DNA from: Biomphalaria glabrata
Taxonomy: Eukaryota > Mollusca > Gastropoda > Planorbidae
Assembly: GCF_947242115.1 (NCBI RefSeq)
Contig: NC_074713.1
Coordinates: forward strand, 8,352,501-8,416,500
Direction of reading: 5' to 3'
DNA: 64,000 bases
Part shown: one piece after another, positions 1 through 13,000 of the stretch
How positions within the stretch are numbered: the stretch's first letter is position 1
Layout: every line of letters begins with the position of its first letter
Translations under genes and position numbers: made by a program
Notes under the pieces: generated by a model
The model's input: the letters and a program-made list of their open reading frames with translations, nothing else
What the model was told of the DNA's origin: nothing
Databases searched by the model: none

Positions 1-410
1 TTTTTGAAGGCATTAGCTAAAAGGGACAGGCTCTTTTGAAGGTCTTCTTCGTTTGCGGCATTAAGGGCACAGTCATCTGCAAATAACAGGTCTCTGACGC
101 AGTCGTAGTTTACCTTGGTCCTTGCCTTGAGTCTCTCAGCATTGAATACATTTGCATCGGTGCGATGTCGTATACCAACTCCAATGCTTTCTGTGCGAAA
201 GGCATCTTTCAGCACGGCGGTGAAGATTATGCTGAAAAGCGTTGGAGCCAGCACAAAGCTCTACTTCACGCCATTTGAGACAGGAAAAGGCTTGGAGTTG
301 TCTCCGTTGTCTTGGACTCTTGCTTGCATGTCATCATGGAATAGGCGCACCATTGTTATGAATTGATCCGGGCAGCCGAATTTGGACATGATTTGCCAAA
401 GGCCTTAACG
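1..410 (-). mobile_element. LINE (non-LTR retrotransposon) reverse transcriptase fragment
   Basis: Read on the minus strand this stretch encodes part of a non-LTR reverse transcriptase. It shows a segment matching the usual region before the catalytic loop (VLAPTLFSIIFTAVLKDAF), then the catalytic box LLFADDCALNAANEEDLQ with its Asp-Asp pair. There is one in-frame stop just before VLAPT, where functional relatives carry the QGC-type segment, so the copy is dead. The upstream end fades near position 410 and the element runs off the window at position 1. Clade was not determined. Confidence 0.8.
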
Positions 411-461
411 ACTATCAAATTTTCAAAATTTATCTCCCTTTTCTATAAAAGATAAAAAAAA

Positions 462-652
462 ATAATTATTTCCCTCTACTTAATAGATTCATTGGTGACT
501 TTAATTTTTTTTATTCATGTTTTGTTAGGAACAATACATAATTTTACAAAGTTTCCACTTGATCCAAGACTGAGAAGTATGAGAACCAACGTGTTCCAGA
601 CAGACAGACAGACAGACAGAGTTTGATATCATCTTTGTAAAAAGTAATCAAC
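462..652 (+). repeat. Dispersed repeat A, copy 1
   Basis: An AT-rich body containing TTTATTCATGTTTTGTTAGG and a segment like ACTTGATCCAAGA, followed by a short AGAC tetranucleotide run and then CTTTGTAAAA. The same order of blocks recurs at about 11585, 39545, 45460, 48615 (minus), 53010, 53205 and 60420 (minus). No coding capacity is seen. It is probably a non-autonomous mobile element, but its ends were not fixed. Confidence 0.6.
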
Positions 653-1694
653 GTATGAAGAGATGTAAGTCAAACTGTTTTAAAATATCCCCCCCCCACA
701 CACACACATTTACACGGCAACAAATTCTCTCTGAGTGGAGTTAATGAATATGTTGGTAGGGGAGGTTCACAAGTGGGTTTTTGTTCCAACAAAGATGTGT
801 GTGTGCGTGTCTGTTGTATATCACAAAAGACATTGTATTAAATTAACCAGAGTTTGCTATATACGCTCCACTTCAAACAATTTTAAAACCAATGCGGGAA
901 GGGGGTGATTTATTAATGGATCGTGGCTATTGCAACTATGATGCCTTGTTATTTTCGAAAGTCAAAAACTATACCTTTACTGAGTCCATCTATTCGTCTG
1001 ATCTAGATAGGATGGAAATATTGAATGAATGCGCTAAACTTCTGTCGCTATTTGTGAAGCTATTTAACAAAATATCAATTACATTATTTATAATATTTTT
1101 TTATACTATCCTTGACTTAATCAACTCAATAAACTTTCTGATGAGATATGCTATAGTTAATCCTGTAGTTAATATTCTATTTACACCAACTATTTTTTAT
1201 CAATCTATCTATATAAAACCTTGGCCCTGATGACTGACTGATCATAACTGATTCTCCCGCTTGCCGTGGACGATAATATACGTAAATTTAACCTGTTATT
1301 GCATAACTTATGCTTATAACAACTAAGTCTTTTTCAAGATCAAAACCGCAGCGGTTAAATTTACCAAAAACGATTTTTTATTCGCAATTTCTACCCAAAA
1401 TATTTTTTGAAGCCCACACTTTGGAAGATTTTTTGTGCATAACTTTCTTTTATTATATTTATGTAGATTTAGATCTTATTAGATCTAATTATTCTCTAGA
1501 TCTAGATCATTGGCCTCCCATACTTTATGTAGTCTATTTTGTCTGGTTCAAACATTTCATTCTAGACTTGAACTAAACAACACCTAGATGTTTGGATGGT
1601 AGCTCAAAGTTAAATGTCAGTGTTGAATGACTTCGTGGATGCGCCATTTCTTACGTCCGCAAGGAGTGAACTCAAATGCAATGTTTATTGTATT
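653..1694. other. No gene recognised
   Basis: AT-rich sequence with a short C-run and CA-run near 690-706. The open frames here are short and have no recognisable motif. Nothing else was supported. Confidence 0.5.
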
Positions 1695-1985
1695 AGGTAC
1701 AGAGTCTTATCTTCTTATCTTATAAAATACAGACGTTATTTGAAAAAAAAAGATGATTACGTCCTACGAATGTCCCTGTGCCAATCTATTTACTGATGTT
1801 AATCAATGACTTTAAATCTACCAAGTCATTGGTTTTCCTGGCTGATCCAGGCAACCCATTCCATGCTCTTAAAGCACTAGGGAAGATGGAGTATTTGTAC
1901 AAATTTGCCCTAGCATATGGAACAAGAAATGCTACCATAGTCCACTTACATGCTTTGGGGTGTATTTCAAAAAAGAAAGGTTATC
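1695..1985 (-). mobile_element. LINE family B, 3' end fragment
   Basis: Matches by eye, in the same orientation, the 3' part of the LINE copies at 22480-23290 and 30841-31210. Shared blocks include the stretch around TTTTCCTGGCTGATCCAGGC and the terminal run TCTTATCTTCTTATCTTATA. Only the C-terminal tail and 3' UTR remain, as expected for a 5'-truncated insertion. Confidence 0.7.
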
Positions 1986-2499
1986 TCTTTAGTATTGAAA
2001 AGTTCATAAGGGGTCTCCCAGTCATCTCCCCTACTGGGTCTCATTAATCGGCAATGCTTTAAAAAAAAACGCACAATAAAGTTTTGTATGAGCTTTTCTC
2101 CTGTTACGGATCACCCAAAGAGCCTCATTCTGGTTATTACACATTGCTGTCTCCAGTGATAAAGAGTTGTCAGTTCAAAATCTCACAAAGTCGTAGCAAA
2201 ATAGCCACACGGAACACATTTTCATTTTGTATGTTGGCTTACCACCAGTGCATGTACTTTAGTGTTAACTGCAATATCGAAGGTTTGATCATGTGACATC
2301 GAAAAAAAATTGCACGTATTAAGAAGTTTCTCGGTATCTCACCTGTTATAATCTTTAATGTCAATGTGCTTTAATTATTTCATTTAGCTCATGTTTTTGC
2401 AGCTCTCGAATTGCACCCATTCGAACTGAGATTACTTTCACTTCAAGCATAGACAACACACATTAATGCAACGTGAAGAAACAAACAATGCACAGTACA
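1986..2499. other. No gene recognised
   Basis: AT-rich intergenic sequence between the LINE fragment and the probable distal end of the fos transcript. No motif or repeat was identified. Confidence 0.4.
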
Positions 2500-2516
2500 T
2501 TCTTTGATATAAAATA

Positions 2517-2522
2517 TTTATT
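2517..2522 (-). terminator. Candidate distal poly(A) signal of fos
   Basis: AATAAA on the minus strand (TTTATT on plus). It lies at the far end of the transposon-free AT-rich block after the fos stop codon. Confidence 0.35.
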
Positions 2523-4588
2523 ATAAATGACTACATCCAGAAAGTAATATGATCAAAGCATAAATTGATACAAAAAAAGTCTTCATTAAAACAAAATAAA
2601 AACAACAAAATTCTAGTACAAGTCTTAGAATAGTTGGAAGTTGTAATAGTTAGCACCAGGCCGAGACTTAATCACAGCAAAGTTACCTCCAATCAAGAAC
2701 TAGTAGACTGAGTGTAGAACTCGAGGTCTATATTAGAACATGAGTGTCTATTATGCTATTCATTACAATATGCAGGTCGTGCTTCTGATAGTTTCATATG
2801 TTTCTATCAGTAACATCGTTGCTCATTAGTAATGAGGCATAACTTTCAATTCTTCCTTAGAGAGAATAACCAAAACTAAGCGTATTAATACATTTCATAT
2901 ATTGTAGCTAATAATGTTCTGTAGACATTCAGTGATTGCACCAACACATGAATAGTCAGATTACTTCTATGAATTAACTAAAATATTAAGAATTTTTTTT
3001 TTTTAAAGTATTAATTGGTTTGCACCCAACTTGAAAATGTTTGCTCAGAAGTTTCAATTCTTGCCTAGATAACTCTCTAAGTCACAATAAAGCACTGCAG
3101 TAACGATCAAACGTTTAGAGGCCACTCTTATGTGACAGCAACGTAACAAGCCAAAAAAACAGCAAAGGAAGCTCATAGTATTTGGCCTTTGATGGACTTG
3201 GATTTGTTTTGAAATCATCATTTTGTCAACACTTTTCATATCATTTCATTAAAAAAATTAAATTTGAATTTTAAGTGAGAGAAAACAAAAAAAAAACAAA
3301 AAAAAAAAAAAAAAAAAGAAAAAGCCACAACACTAGCTTATTAAACCCAAGATTTCATGACCAGAAATTTTGAACACAATTGACACCAAAGCAAAATCGA
3401 AAGCATTCAGTTTGACAAGGAATATTTAGGTGTGTCTCTGTGTGTGATGGAGGTCTGGCTATGTGAACATTATAAAATACCATCATCCGATGAAAACTGG
3501 GTCTCCAGTATATAAACAGCTGACTTGCGTCATAAGAACTTAGGCTGGTATAGGCACTGAGTCAAAAGTGGTAGTTGGTTTGGGGGGGGGTGGGAGTGCA
3601 ACTGGTACATATCAAGTTATGGAATGATATTGCATAGGCCCTGTGTGAGATGAGACATCCACTGACACCTAAGTAGCTCCAATGATAAACATTGTTTTCA
3701 CATCTCTAGAGATTGTGTTTTTGTATAATATCACTAACAAACATGTCCTTCATGGTCCTGCTTTAAGTCTTACATGTCCAGGAGACAGTAATATGAAGAT
3801 ATTTGAGGTCATCAACTACTTTCCTTGACTAAAACATGGTTCTTGTTCAAACTAGTGATTACCTCCACCCTGTCGACACATCTTGTATTCTTTTACAAAA
3901 TTTCTTTTTAGTCTATGACCATCGACACTTCAGATGACATGCATCATGCTAAAAACAAAACATTACTTTCTAATCACAGCTATTGATACTTCATAAAATG
4001 TATAGTTTCTTATGTACTTTCTTGTCCTTCCTATTACACTGACCTACATGCAGTGAAGCTCATCCCACACTAGGGTATAAATTAAAAGAGTCAATGTTTC
4101 TGTTCAAATGATGAGTACATGGATGGAGGATGTAAAGAATGAGAGAAATGTTAGAAACATTCGATGTATTCATGACTTATGTGACATAATGCTTACACAA
4201 ATAAGCTTTAAGCTAGACATCTCTACTAGACTGTGTTTCCTTCACACATTATTACTGTATTCCAGAGCTAACAAACATTATCTACTTCATTAGTTCCACA
4301 TAACGATTCATCTTGTGATTCATCTTGAAATTCATCGTTGTTTAAGTCTAGACATTCTTTTCATAGAAATACAAATATCATTCAAGCGATTGATTATATG
4401 TAAAAAACATAATTCGCAAACTTTCTACTTATGTATTTTATTCATAGATATTAAAAAAAAACATTTTTCTTTCTATAAAAAAAAATTAAAAAAGTGAAAG
4501 ATAATGATGAATTAAATGCAGTCAGAACATGATATACAATATATAACACACCAGCAGTTTTTGAACCTAAAGTGGCAACACAAGTAAA

Positions 4589-4597
4589 AATAAATAA
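4589..4597 (-). promoter_or_regulatory. AU-rich element nonamer in the fos 3' UTR
   Basis: In mRNA sense the sequence reads UUAUUUAUU, the consensus nonamer of class II AU-rich elements that drive decay of immediate-early mRNAs such as vertebrate c-fos. Further AUUUA pentamers are scattered through the same block. In AT-rich DNA such matches arise by chance, so the role is inferred. Confidence 0.4.
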
Positions 4598-5549
4598 CTA
4601 AAATGTTCAGTTGAAATGTTTACCTTGTAAAATGACAACAGAGAGGACCAATAAAAAGGTTCACATTAAAGTTTACATGTTTTAAGATGTATAGTTTAAA
4701 AACAATGTAAAAATAAACTTTCTCTGGAACACTGGACACCCAAGTGTACACACATGCTCCCAACACTAGTCGACAAGAGCAGAAAGAAAACAAGATACAG
4801 AATCAACAATTGTTCAAATGTTCAAACACTTTGGAAAGATCTGAAGTCTAAAGTGAAACTCGGAATTGAAAACTGTGAAAACTAAAAAAAAAAACCCCAA
4901 AAAATCAAGAAAACTTAAAAAAAAAAAATAAAAAAAACTGTATGTTCTGAAAACAGTTACAGAAAGCCAGCACAGTTGTCTATGTAACAAAAAAAGTAAA
5001 CTCTAAAAACATGCAGACATTAGCTTGCATTGTAAACTGCTGAGTTAGGACATGGAACAAACTATATCCACTGTTATGGGAATGAAGCAGCAGAGAAACT
5101 GAAATTAAAAGTGTCAAGGCCATTGTTAAGGAAAGATTCAGAGAAAAAAAAAAGAGTGCCAATTAAAGAAAAAAAAAAAGAAACGTAGATGTACATTTGT
5201 GCATTCAAGGCTTCTGGTGTTTACATAATAGCACTAAATGTTTCAGTCTCAGAATTAAATCTTCCCATTTCTTATAATCCTAAACATTTTTTTTTTAAAA
5301 TACATTTTATAAAACATTATTTTTTCTACATTTCCATTTGTTTAACACCTTTTTAAGTCATTTCTTTTAATTTAAATATAAAAGAAAAATTTGAGTTCCA
5401 CTTTGGCATGTCTTAGTCATATGGATGGCATTACAAGGTCAATAAACATCATGCATTGATCTGATATAAAAATAGCCATATCTAGGAGAGAAGAGTCAAC
5501 ATTTACAATAATAACACTTGAGTGACAACAAGTTTTCATGACAATACAC

Positions 5550-5555
5550 TTTATT
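5550..5555 (-). terminator. Candidate proximal poly(A) signal of fos
   Basis: AATAAA on the minus strand, about 885 bases after the stop codon. The following mRNA-sense sequence (TTGTTGTCACTC, TTATTATTGTAAATG) is U/G-rich, as expected downstream of a cleavage site. Confidence 0.4.
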
Positions 5556-6437
5556 GAACTCAACAAAAACAACACATTTTTTTGCATCAAGCTTGTAAAT
5601 TAATCTTTCCAAAATAATGTAAACGAAAATTCTGATATATTCACAAAAAATATTGGCATTGCAGTCTTCAAGAGCAGGCTGTAGAGGTCACTACAAACAA
5701 AAGGTAAAAAAAAAATAAAAAATCTTGCATCAGTCAAAAAAATAAATGTGACACAATAAAAGCGCCATTTACTCTCCTATTCACATGTCCATTCTCTCTA
5801 TTATGACTAAATAGTTGTACACATGTATAGACATTTATATATTGCACTTGGTCAAAATTGATTTCTTTAGCAGACGCCAAATTACATTAAAAATGTTCAC
5901 ACAAGTCTGGCAAAAGATTTCACAGACAAAAGGCTTAGAAAAAAATGTTTGCTTGCAATGATAATGAAGGTAGATGTATTACATACAAGCCAGAATGAAA
6001 GCCTGTATACCTCCACAAGTAGAGATTCCTATTTCCAATACATCTTATGTCTAAATCACACCACAGAATTACATCTATACAAGACCATTAGCGCATTTTC
6101 TTTGATGTACATTTTCTATTATTAGCAAAACTTTGCTTTATATACTGTAAGCAGTCATTTTAATAGAACTTCCAAATGATCCAAATTTGTTTTAGAACTA
6201 ACTTTTAATTCATGAAGCCTAAAAGTACTTTCTGTGGCAGATATTGCTTTCTATTTTGTATTTCTTTCAAACCATCTTTTACAATGAGATATGCTTGTCT
6301 TCTTTAAATACAATATCAGAATGGAGGTATTTGTTGACTAAACAAAATATCTTAATTTCAAACGCTACCTATCTATACAGCTAAGATTCTTTCAGAGAAT
6401 TTTTCTTTTTGTCTTTCTTTGTCTTGCCATCATATTG

Positions 6438-7055
6438 TCATAATGAAATTAACGTTGGTGAGCCCACTGCCTCGGAGCTACTCTCGCTGGAGTTTCTTTG
6501 CACTTGGCTGGAGCAGGACATTCCAGTCAGTGGGGTCAGGCCAGTGGATCCATCCACCATGCTATCGAGCCCAGGGCAAAACAAGGAGGAAGGTGTGATA
6601 GACACCCCTGAGGTGGGAGTGTTGATGGTCACTCCTGTGGCTGAGGTTACGGACAGCATACGGGCACGCTCTCTCTTGATCAGGGGTAGGGAGTTGGGCC
6701 GTGAGGAGAGGGAAGAGGATTCTCTGCTGCTTCCTAGTGACGAGGACGTGGGCACCACATAGGATGTGGAGGATGAGGAAGACTGGGACATGCTCAGGTT
6801 TTCTGGCATGGAGGACAGGTCGTGGGGAGCATGGGAGGAGTGGGCACCAGTCTCTGCCTTCAGGTGGTGAGCATGAGCGTACAAGTGGGCAAGGTCAGGC
6901 TCTATCTTGACTTTAACATCTGACCTGCTCCTAGACTCTACCTTACAGAGTGGCTGATGAGCTTGTAGTATCAACTCCAGTTGTTCTTTTTCTTGTTGCA
7001 AATTCTGAATCTCATGTTCCAGCTGGCTCTGTTCTGCTTCAAGTTTTTCTGTTTC
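6438..7055 (-). CDS. FOS: fos coding exon 4 (leucine zipper and C-terminus)
   Basis: Starts [20 protein letters not shown] after the acceptor ATATCAG and runs 205 codons to TGA. It holds the last four zipper leucines, the AHQPLCK block, the VKIEP motif, a Ser-rich region and the Ser-Pro-containing C-terminus. Confidence 0.96.
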   Translation of the reverse strand, partial: ETEKLEAEQSQLEHEIQNLQQEKEQLELILQAHQPLCKVESRSRSDVKVKIEPDLAHLYAHAHHLKAETGAHSSHAPHDLSSMPENLSMSQSSSSSTSYVVPTSSSLGSSRESSSLSSRPNSLPLIKRERARMLSVTSATGVTINTPTSGVSITPSSLFCPGLDSMVDGSTGLTPLTGMSCSSQVQRNSSESSSEAVGSPTLISL

Positions 7056-10000
7056 CTGATATTAAACAAATGACTTTCTTTAATTGAATACAAAGAAAAA
7101 AAAAATAATAAAAAATTATAATGGTGTAAAAGCAAATGTTGAATAGTCTAAATCATGTTAAAATTATGCAAATATCTTGTCCACTATTGTATACAAGGTA
7201 GAGGGGGCGCCCTGGGCACCAGAGCATAAGGCACACTACCATTGATATCAAAGTACTACATAATATTTTATACATTTCTGTCGCTACAGATTGTTCATAC
7301 ATTAACTTTCTTTCACATTATATGTAAGTTTTCCATTGCTTACAGAGCATATGGTATCACTATGGGTATCAAAACAGTAAATAATATTTTAGATATTTCT
7401 GTCACTACAGATTGTTTATTCATTAACTTCATTTACATTATATGTAAGTTTTCTAAGGCTTGCTGGTGACTGTACTAATGCAAACAAGGCTCAACTCTTT
7501 CTCTCCTGATTGACGATACCATCATTGATTAGGCCTCATTAAATTAAAATAATTTTTGGGACCATAAACTTTGATTTGTTATGCATTTATCTCTTCCAAT
7601 TATAACATTTTCTGATGAAAAGAAAAACGTTATTGGAGTGTTACCCTAACAGGCTAGTGAAATACAAATGGGAAAAATGAATAATTCCTTCTGAGCGCGG
7701 AAAATAATTACGGAGAGTAAGAGTTAACTTCACTGTTAGGAGGGTGGGTGGGTGGGGGTGGACAAGCTTGCTGTCCAGAACCCTGGAGCCACTGCTTATC
7801 TGAGGCTTATCATCCTATGATAAAACTAAGTGCTCAATGACTTTGTGTAATAGCTTAAATGACAAAATATTTTATGAAGTGAGGGTGTCCTGGAGACACA
7901 CCAAAGACCCCTCACAGTCACACTTTAAAAAACCCAAAACTTGTTTAAAACTGATGGATGGGTGGTGGCAGTGAGAAAGCTTGAATGGGACAGTGTGTTA
8001 CTGGCATCAGTAAGACATTTTTTTTGTATTGTGTAACATCTTAACCATACACACACACACAGAGAGAACTAAATAAAACTAGTTTCATAAAATGAAGAAT
8101 CTTTTCCAAGTTTTGATGTGGTTCACCACTCTTTTGTCTACATTCATTCTAGTTGAACCATCTGAATGCTTACCTCTACTAAGACATTGGTATGATCCAC
8201 TCTCCTCTGTCGACATTTGGCTGCAGCCACTTTGTTTCTCTCTCTGCGAACTCTTCTTCTTTCTTCCTCTTCTGGAGGCAACTGAAACAAACAAACAAAA
8301 GTGTTTTTTTCCCTTTTCAAAAGTGTCATAAAAGAATAAAATTGTCTTCACTAAAAAGGTAATCTTGCTGGAAAAAATCATTGGTAGTCCTGGTAACTAA
8401 GTGCATTTACTATCATGGTTATGTCCCTTGCTTTAAAAGTAAGATCAGAGAACTAGTGGGATTAAAGCTCATATGGATACTTCTATTCATTCCAACACAA
8501 ATGTAAACTTTGGAATGCTTTGTTCTTGTTGGAATGAATTTTTTTCATTCTTCTTTCCTTTCATGTGTATTCAGCCATGCAGTTGTTTTTAGCTAAATCC
8601 ACCCCTTCCCACTGCTTGCTTTCCCCCAACCCTACATTTTATTTGAAAAAAAAAATCGTATTAAAAAAAAAAAAAAACGCCCTTTCAAGATCAGCAGACC
8701 TTGGTCAAGTCTCACTCACGTGTATGCTCAATATAGAAAGCAAAACAAAAAGTGTAAAGGTCATACAGAGATGTGTCAACTGTAAACTTGAGTTATATTC
8801 TGGACATGTCCCAAAGCATCGTGAGGACATGTCATATCACTGGACCAAAATAGTGTTGCTCAAAAATACAACCCAAATTATTTCTTAATTAATAACACCT
8901 TCGCCGCCAAACTCGCCCCCCCCCCACCTCTTTCCATTCTCCCAGCAAACTCATATAAGGCCTCGTTTACTTTCTTCTACAGCAGAAACCTGTTAACCCT
9001 TTCCCTCCATGTGACTCATGCGGCAGTCAAGGCAGCCACCATACCTAAGCTATGACATCACCAGCGGCTGCTGTGACCTCCTTTAACGCGCCAGTAAAAA
9101 AAAAATGAGGTCCCAGTTAATGATGAAGGATGTAAAAAAAAAAAAGTGGGGGCGGGGGGGGGGGGGCGGGGGAGGTGAATATATTAGCTTTCGGCATCCC
9201 CCCCCCCAACCTGACACCCCCACCACTTCCCAAAGATGGGAATATTCTTTGTTCTTTTGTTAGATTACAAAAAACTATAGTGTGACAAATCCTGACCAAA
9301 CATGGAATGTAGAGTTGACACGAACAACATAAGTACAAGAGCCGACATCGAGAGCGAGGTTGTTTTTTTTTTCCCTGATACAACTTAAGCAATGCTTTAG
9401 ATTCTACAAAATTGTTCAATCTGTTGGAAACTTAAACTGTGCATTCAATAAAATGAACATTTCGAGTAAGACTATAAGATCGAGTCCAATGAATGGCGCT
9501 AGATTAGATGTAAGGACAAGAGACAACGTTGCACTGGCTAAACTAGTCTAAGATCTAGAGAACAGATCGATGGGAATTATACAGGTGGGAGAAATGTTGC
9601 TGTCCTCTGATGTGGACAACCCTTCACCGCAAAAGACGCTGTTCTGTGGTCTGGCTTCACATGTCCAGACACGCGACCGTGGGCATGTTTAAAAAGAAAA
9701 GGGGGAGCACTGGCTTACTCACCAGTCATTTGGAGAGGAGGGGAGGGAGGAACCTCGTAACGCATTACTTTTTTTTTAATGTACTAATAAAAACGTACTA
9801 CACCCAACCATTGACCAATCGCAGTGCACTATGAATGAACGTGCCGCGGTCTCACACCCCACACCCCCCGCACGTAATTGAGTAGCCCAGTTTAGCTTCC
9901 ATTCTAGCAAGCGGTCGCTGCGTGAGTAAGCATGTCCGTACATCGGAAGATATCGACAACGGCGTTAGTATGAGATAATCTTACTTGTCTTTGTGCAGGT

Positions 10001-13000
10001 CTAGGGCACACGTCTAACTTAGTATGACCTAACCGTACACAAAGAGGTAGTCCCACGTTCTCAGCGACCACCTCCAATTCAGCATAGTGTTTGTATAGTA
10101 ACGATATTGTAATACTATCACATACTTTTGGACTATGGGCAGGACACCAAGGCTCTAGCAAACGAAAGACTAACGCTGAAAAGGAGAGGAGGTGTTCCCA
10201 TGACACTCCAGACCTGAACCCAATGGTACCATAAAGAAGGTGTGAATACACAAAAGACCAATACACTGAGATGTTTTAAATTTACAATTTCTTGGACCCC
10301 CGCTTAAAGTTGTTTTGTTTTTTTAAAGAAAACTACATCGAATGGGTTTAGTGTTTTAGTAGATTTATGCGAATTGTCGTTTAAATGTGGAAAGCGAAGG
10401 ACAATTAAGACTGGACTCTCGTTGCGGACCCACACACACAAAAAAAGTAGATACTCAAATTCCACCTTGACTGATAGACTGGAACACATTCTTTTTATAT
10501 TACTGACAACGTGGAAACATCCCTCGCATACTCCGTAATAAATCAAACATCTCTTATAGGCATTTCCCTACGAAACATGTTCACTTGAGATTTATCAGTA
10601 ATCTAAATGCGACCTTTGAGTCCAATTAAATGTGGGGAGGGGATTATGCTTCTAGATTGTTTTTCAGGTTTTTTTTTCTTTCAAGCCCTGTGTTTAAATT
10701 GATTCAATGTACTGATATTTATATTGTTCCACACACATAAAATAAGATTACTCCAGTGTGGGGCGACTCAAGACTTTGATCTCCTTTAATGGTATTGGCG
10801 CCGCTGGGCCTAAAGTGGTGGTGACAATAGCGACTTCAAACGTGTGACCCGGCACGGTTTTAAACTCATTTTCTACTGGTGACTCATTCTGATAACAGGT
10901 GAGGGTACATTGTTTTTACACCACAACCCCCCGACCACCAGCGCTGCCATTTATGCGTCCTTCACCCGTGGCCTCACGTTAATATCACTGGCACGAATGA
11001 GAGACCAAAAAGTTTGACCTATTAAAACGCGGGCTCACCGGAGAAGAAAATAACCATAGTCTCACATGGTTGCCGCGATGGGCTATCGACAGGATGGTAC
11101 GAGCCGCGCGTTTATCAAGATTTGTACTAGATCGTTAAACTGTAACTCAAAGCAAGTACGAACGTTTATTGGATGTAAAGCAAGAAAAAGAAAATATAAC
11201 AAAATACTTTAGACAAAAAAAAACGACCTTAGGCTATGCTAAGAATAGTATCAATAAGTTTGGATCAGTGTTGTAATTAAATTTGTAATAGATCTAGACT
11301 AACAATACAAAAGTATTTGTAAAAATATTTTTTTAAAAAAGGGGAACGACCTAAATTCAAACTCTTGGCTCAAATCTCCCCAGGCTTCGCAAGCCAACAT
11401 GGTAACCACTCTGCTAGTGGAGAGCCTATGGACATGGAAGATTGTCTAGTTATCTATTGTTTCTAGTATCGTCCAATTTTTCATGTTGTGTTCACTAAGA
11501 CTCAGACGACGACCTATAAAGGGGACTAATTCAGCTTATACCACCACTTCAGTCAAATACATATTCTTTTCCTTGTTTTAGATACCAAACAAGATAATTA
11601 ATTACCAATAGTTAAATGGTTAATTTTTAAAAATTGATTCTTGTGTTGTCAGATAAAAGATATAAGTGTGCGAAATTTCAGCTTGATCCGAGTTTGGGTT
11701 TGAGAGAAATAACGTGTACAAACATTTTTACCAGACAGAGTGTGAATTTTTTAAAAATGTTTACAAACATGCAATAGAAGCCATTAAAAACTACACGGTT
11801 CAGTTAAATCCACACGACTAGGAGCAGCACGAATAAGAAAAGTTTAGGCCTCTATCTATAAAGATGTTTCTTATTGCCCGCATGAACCAGTGACGCAATA
11901 CCCAATGTTTTAGATTTGTTTTAAATGTTGTGTGACGTGCCTGTGTTTCCTTCTAGAAGGGGGGCTCGAGGTTCGACACCCGACTCGGACAGAGTTGTAT
12001 TTACTGAGCGCCTAAAGGCAGCACGGAAAACCAACTCCTAGATACCCCCCCCCCCACTGGTCCACAAATGAGATTGGACCAAAAGCGCTCTGAGCATGAT
12101 ATAAGCATGAAAGTAGCGCTATATAAAAGCTATAATAATAATTCATTCTATTTCTCCTAGCAACCTTCTAGTTTTACACTAAGAATAGACGTTTTCAATA
12201 GACAGATGTACAGGATGTCAAGTAGCACATGCAATAGTTTTAAAACTACTATATATCCCAAATAAAGCAAACATCTAATTGCTTTCAGTTGATCACAATG
12301 TATGTACTGCAAATGTCTCGGGTGAGGCTGACCATAGTGAACACTCTTAAAAATAGTTTTAGCTCCTAAAGGTATTTGTTTTTCAATGAGTTCACTATCT
12401 TTGACCTCATTGTGACCGTTGACCAAAAGGAGCCTTATGGAGACAATAAAGGGACTTTATCTATTAGATAAAACGTTGAGTATAAATAGTGTACTGCATG
12501 TAGGAAAAGTAAAATCTGTGTTTTTTTTTTTTTTAAATATATATATATCCCATATAAAGCTTTATATCTTGTTGACAACATCTTAACACAAATGTCAATC
12601 TAACTCTTCCCTCCCCTATCTAAATGAATTTGAATTTTTTAAATATAAAATGTTTGGGGAGCCATATGTAACAGTACTGCTCATTGCACTATTAAAATAT
12701 ATAATATAGTAGTGACATGAATCTGTTATTTACTAAAAGTTATAACCAAGCATTCCAGGGCCACACAGCCAATTCAACATCAGCTGACACAAAATTGTGT
12801 AACATATGGAAATGTGTTCATTCTGTAACATCTTGAGTCAAACTAAGAATATTTTATTTATTTATATATATATACATATATATATATATTTTTTTTTTAT
12901 TTCTTGCTGAAGTCTGCACATTTTTAATATTGCAATACAAAAACTAAAAAAAAACCTCACAGATAAAGTTGATTCCTAAATGTGTGTGTGGTCATTGCAG

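Larger units (their letters stand above)
2500..6437 (-). other. FOS: Probable long 3' UTR of the fos gene
   Basis: The 3.9 kb downstream of the fos stop codon is AT-rich, has no convincing open frame and shows no recognisable transposon, unlike most of the window. Many AUUUA pentamers occur in mRNA sense. Two AATAAA signals, one about 0.9 kb and one about 3.9 kb after the stop, could end the transcript. Extent is inferred; RNA evidence would be needed to choose between ends. Confidence 0.45.

Noticed and set aside
6409-6910. Plus-strand frames opposite fos exon 4
   Set aside because: Shadows of the coding exon, without motifs.
9600-9700. Possible LINE-like GHV-type C-terminal remnant in fos intron 2
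   Set aside because: The similarity ([19 protein letters not shown]) is short and no flanking LINE blocks were found.
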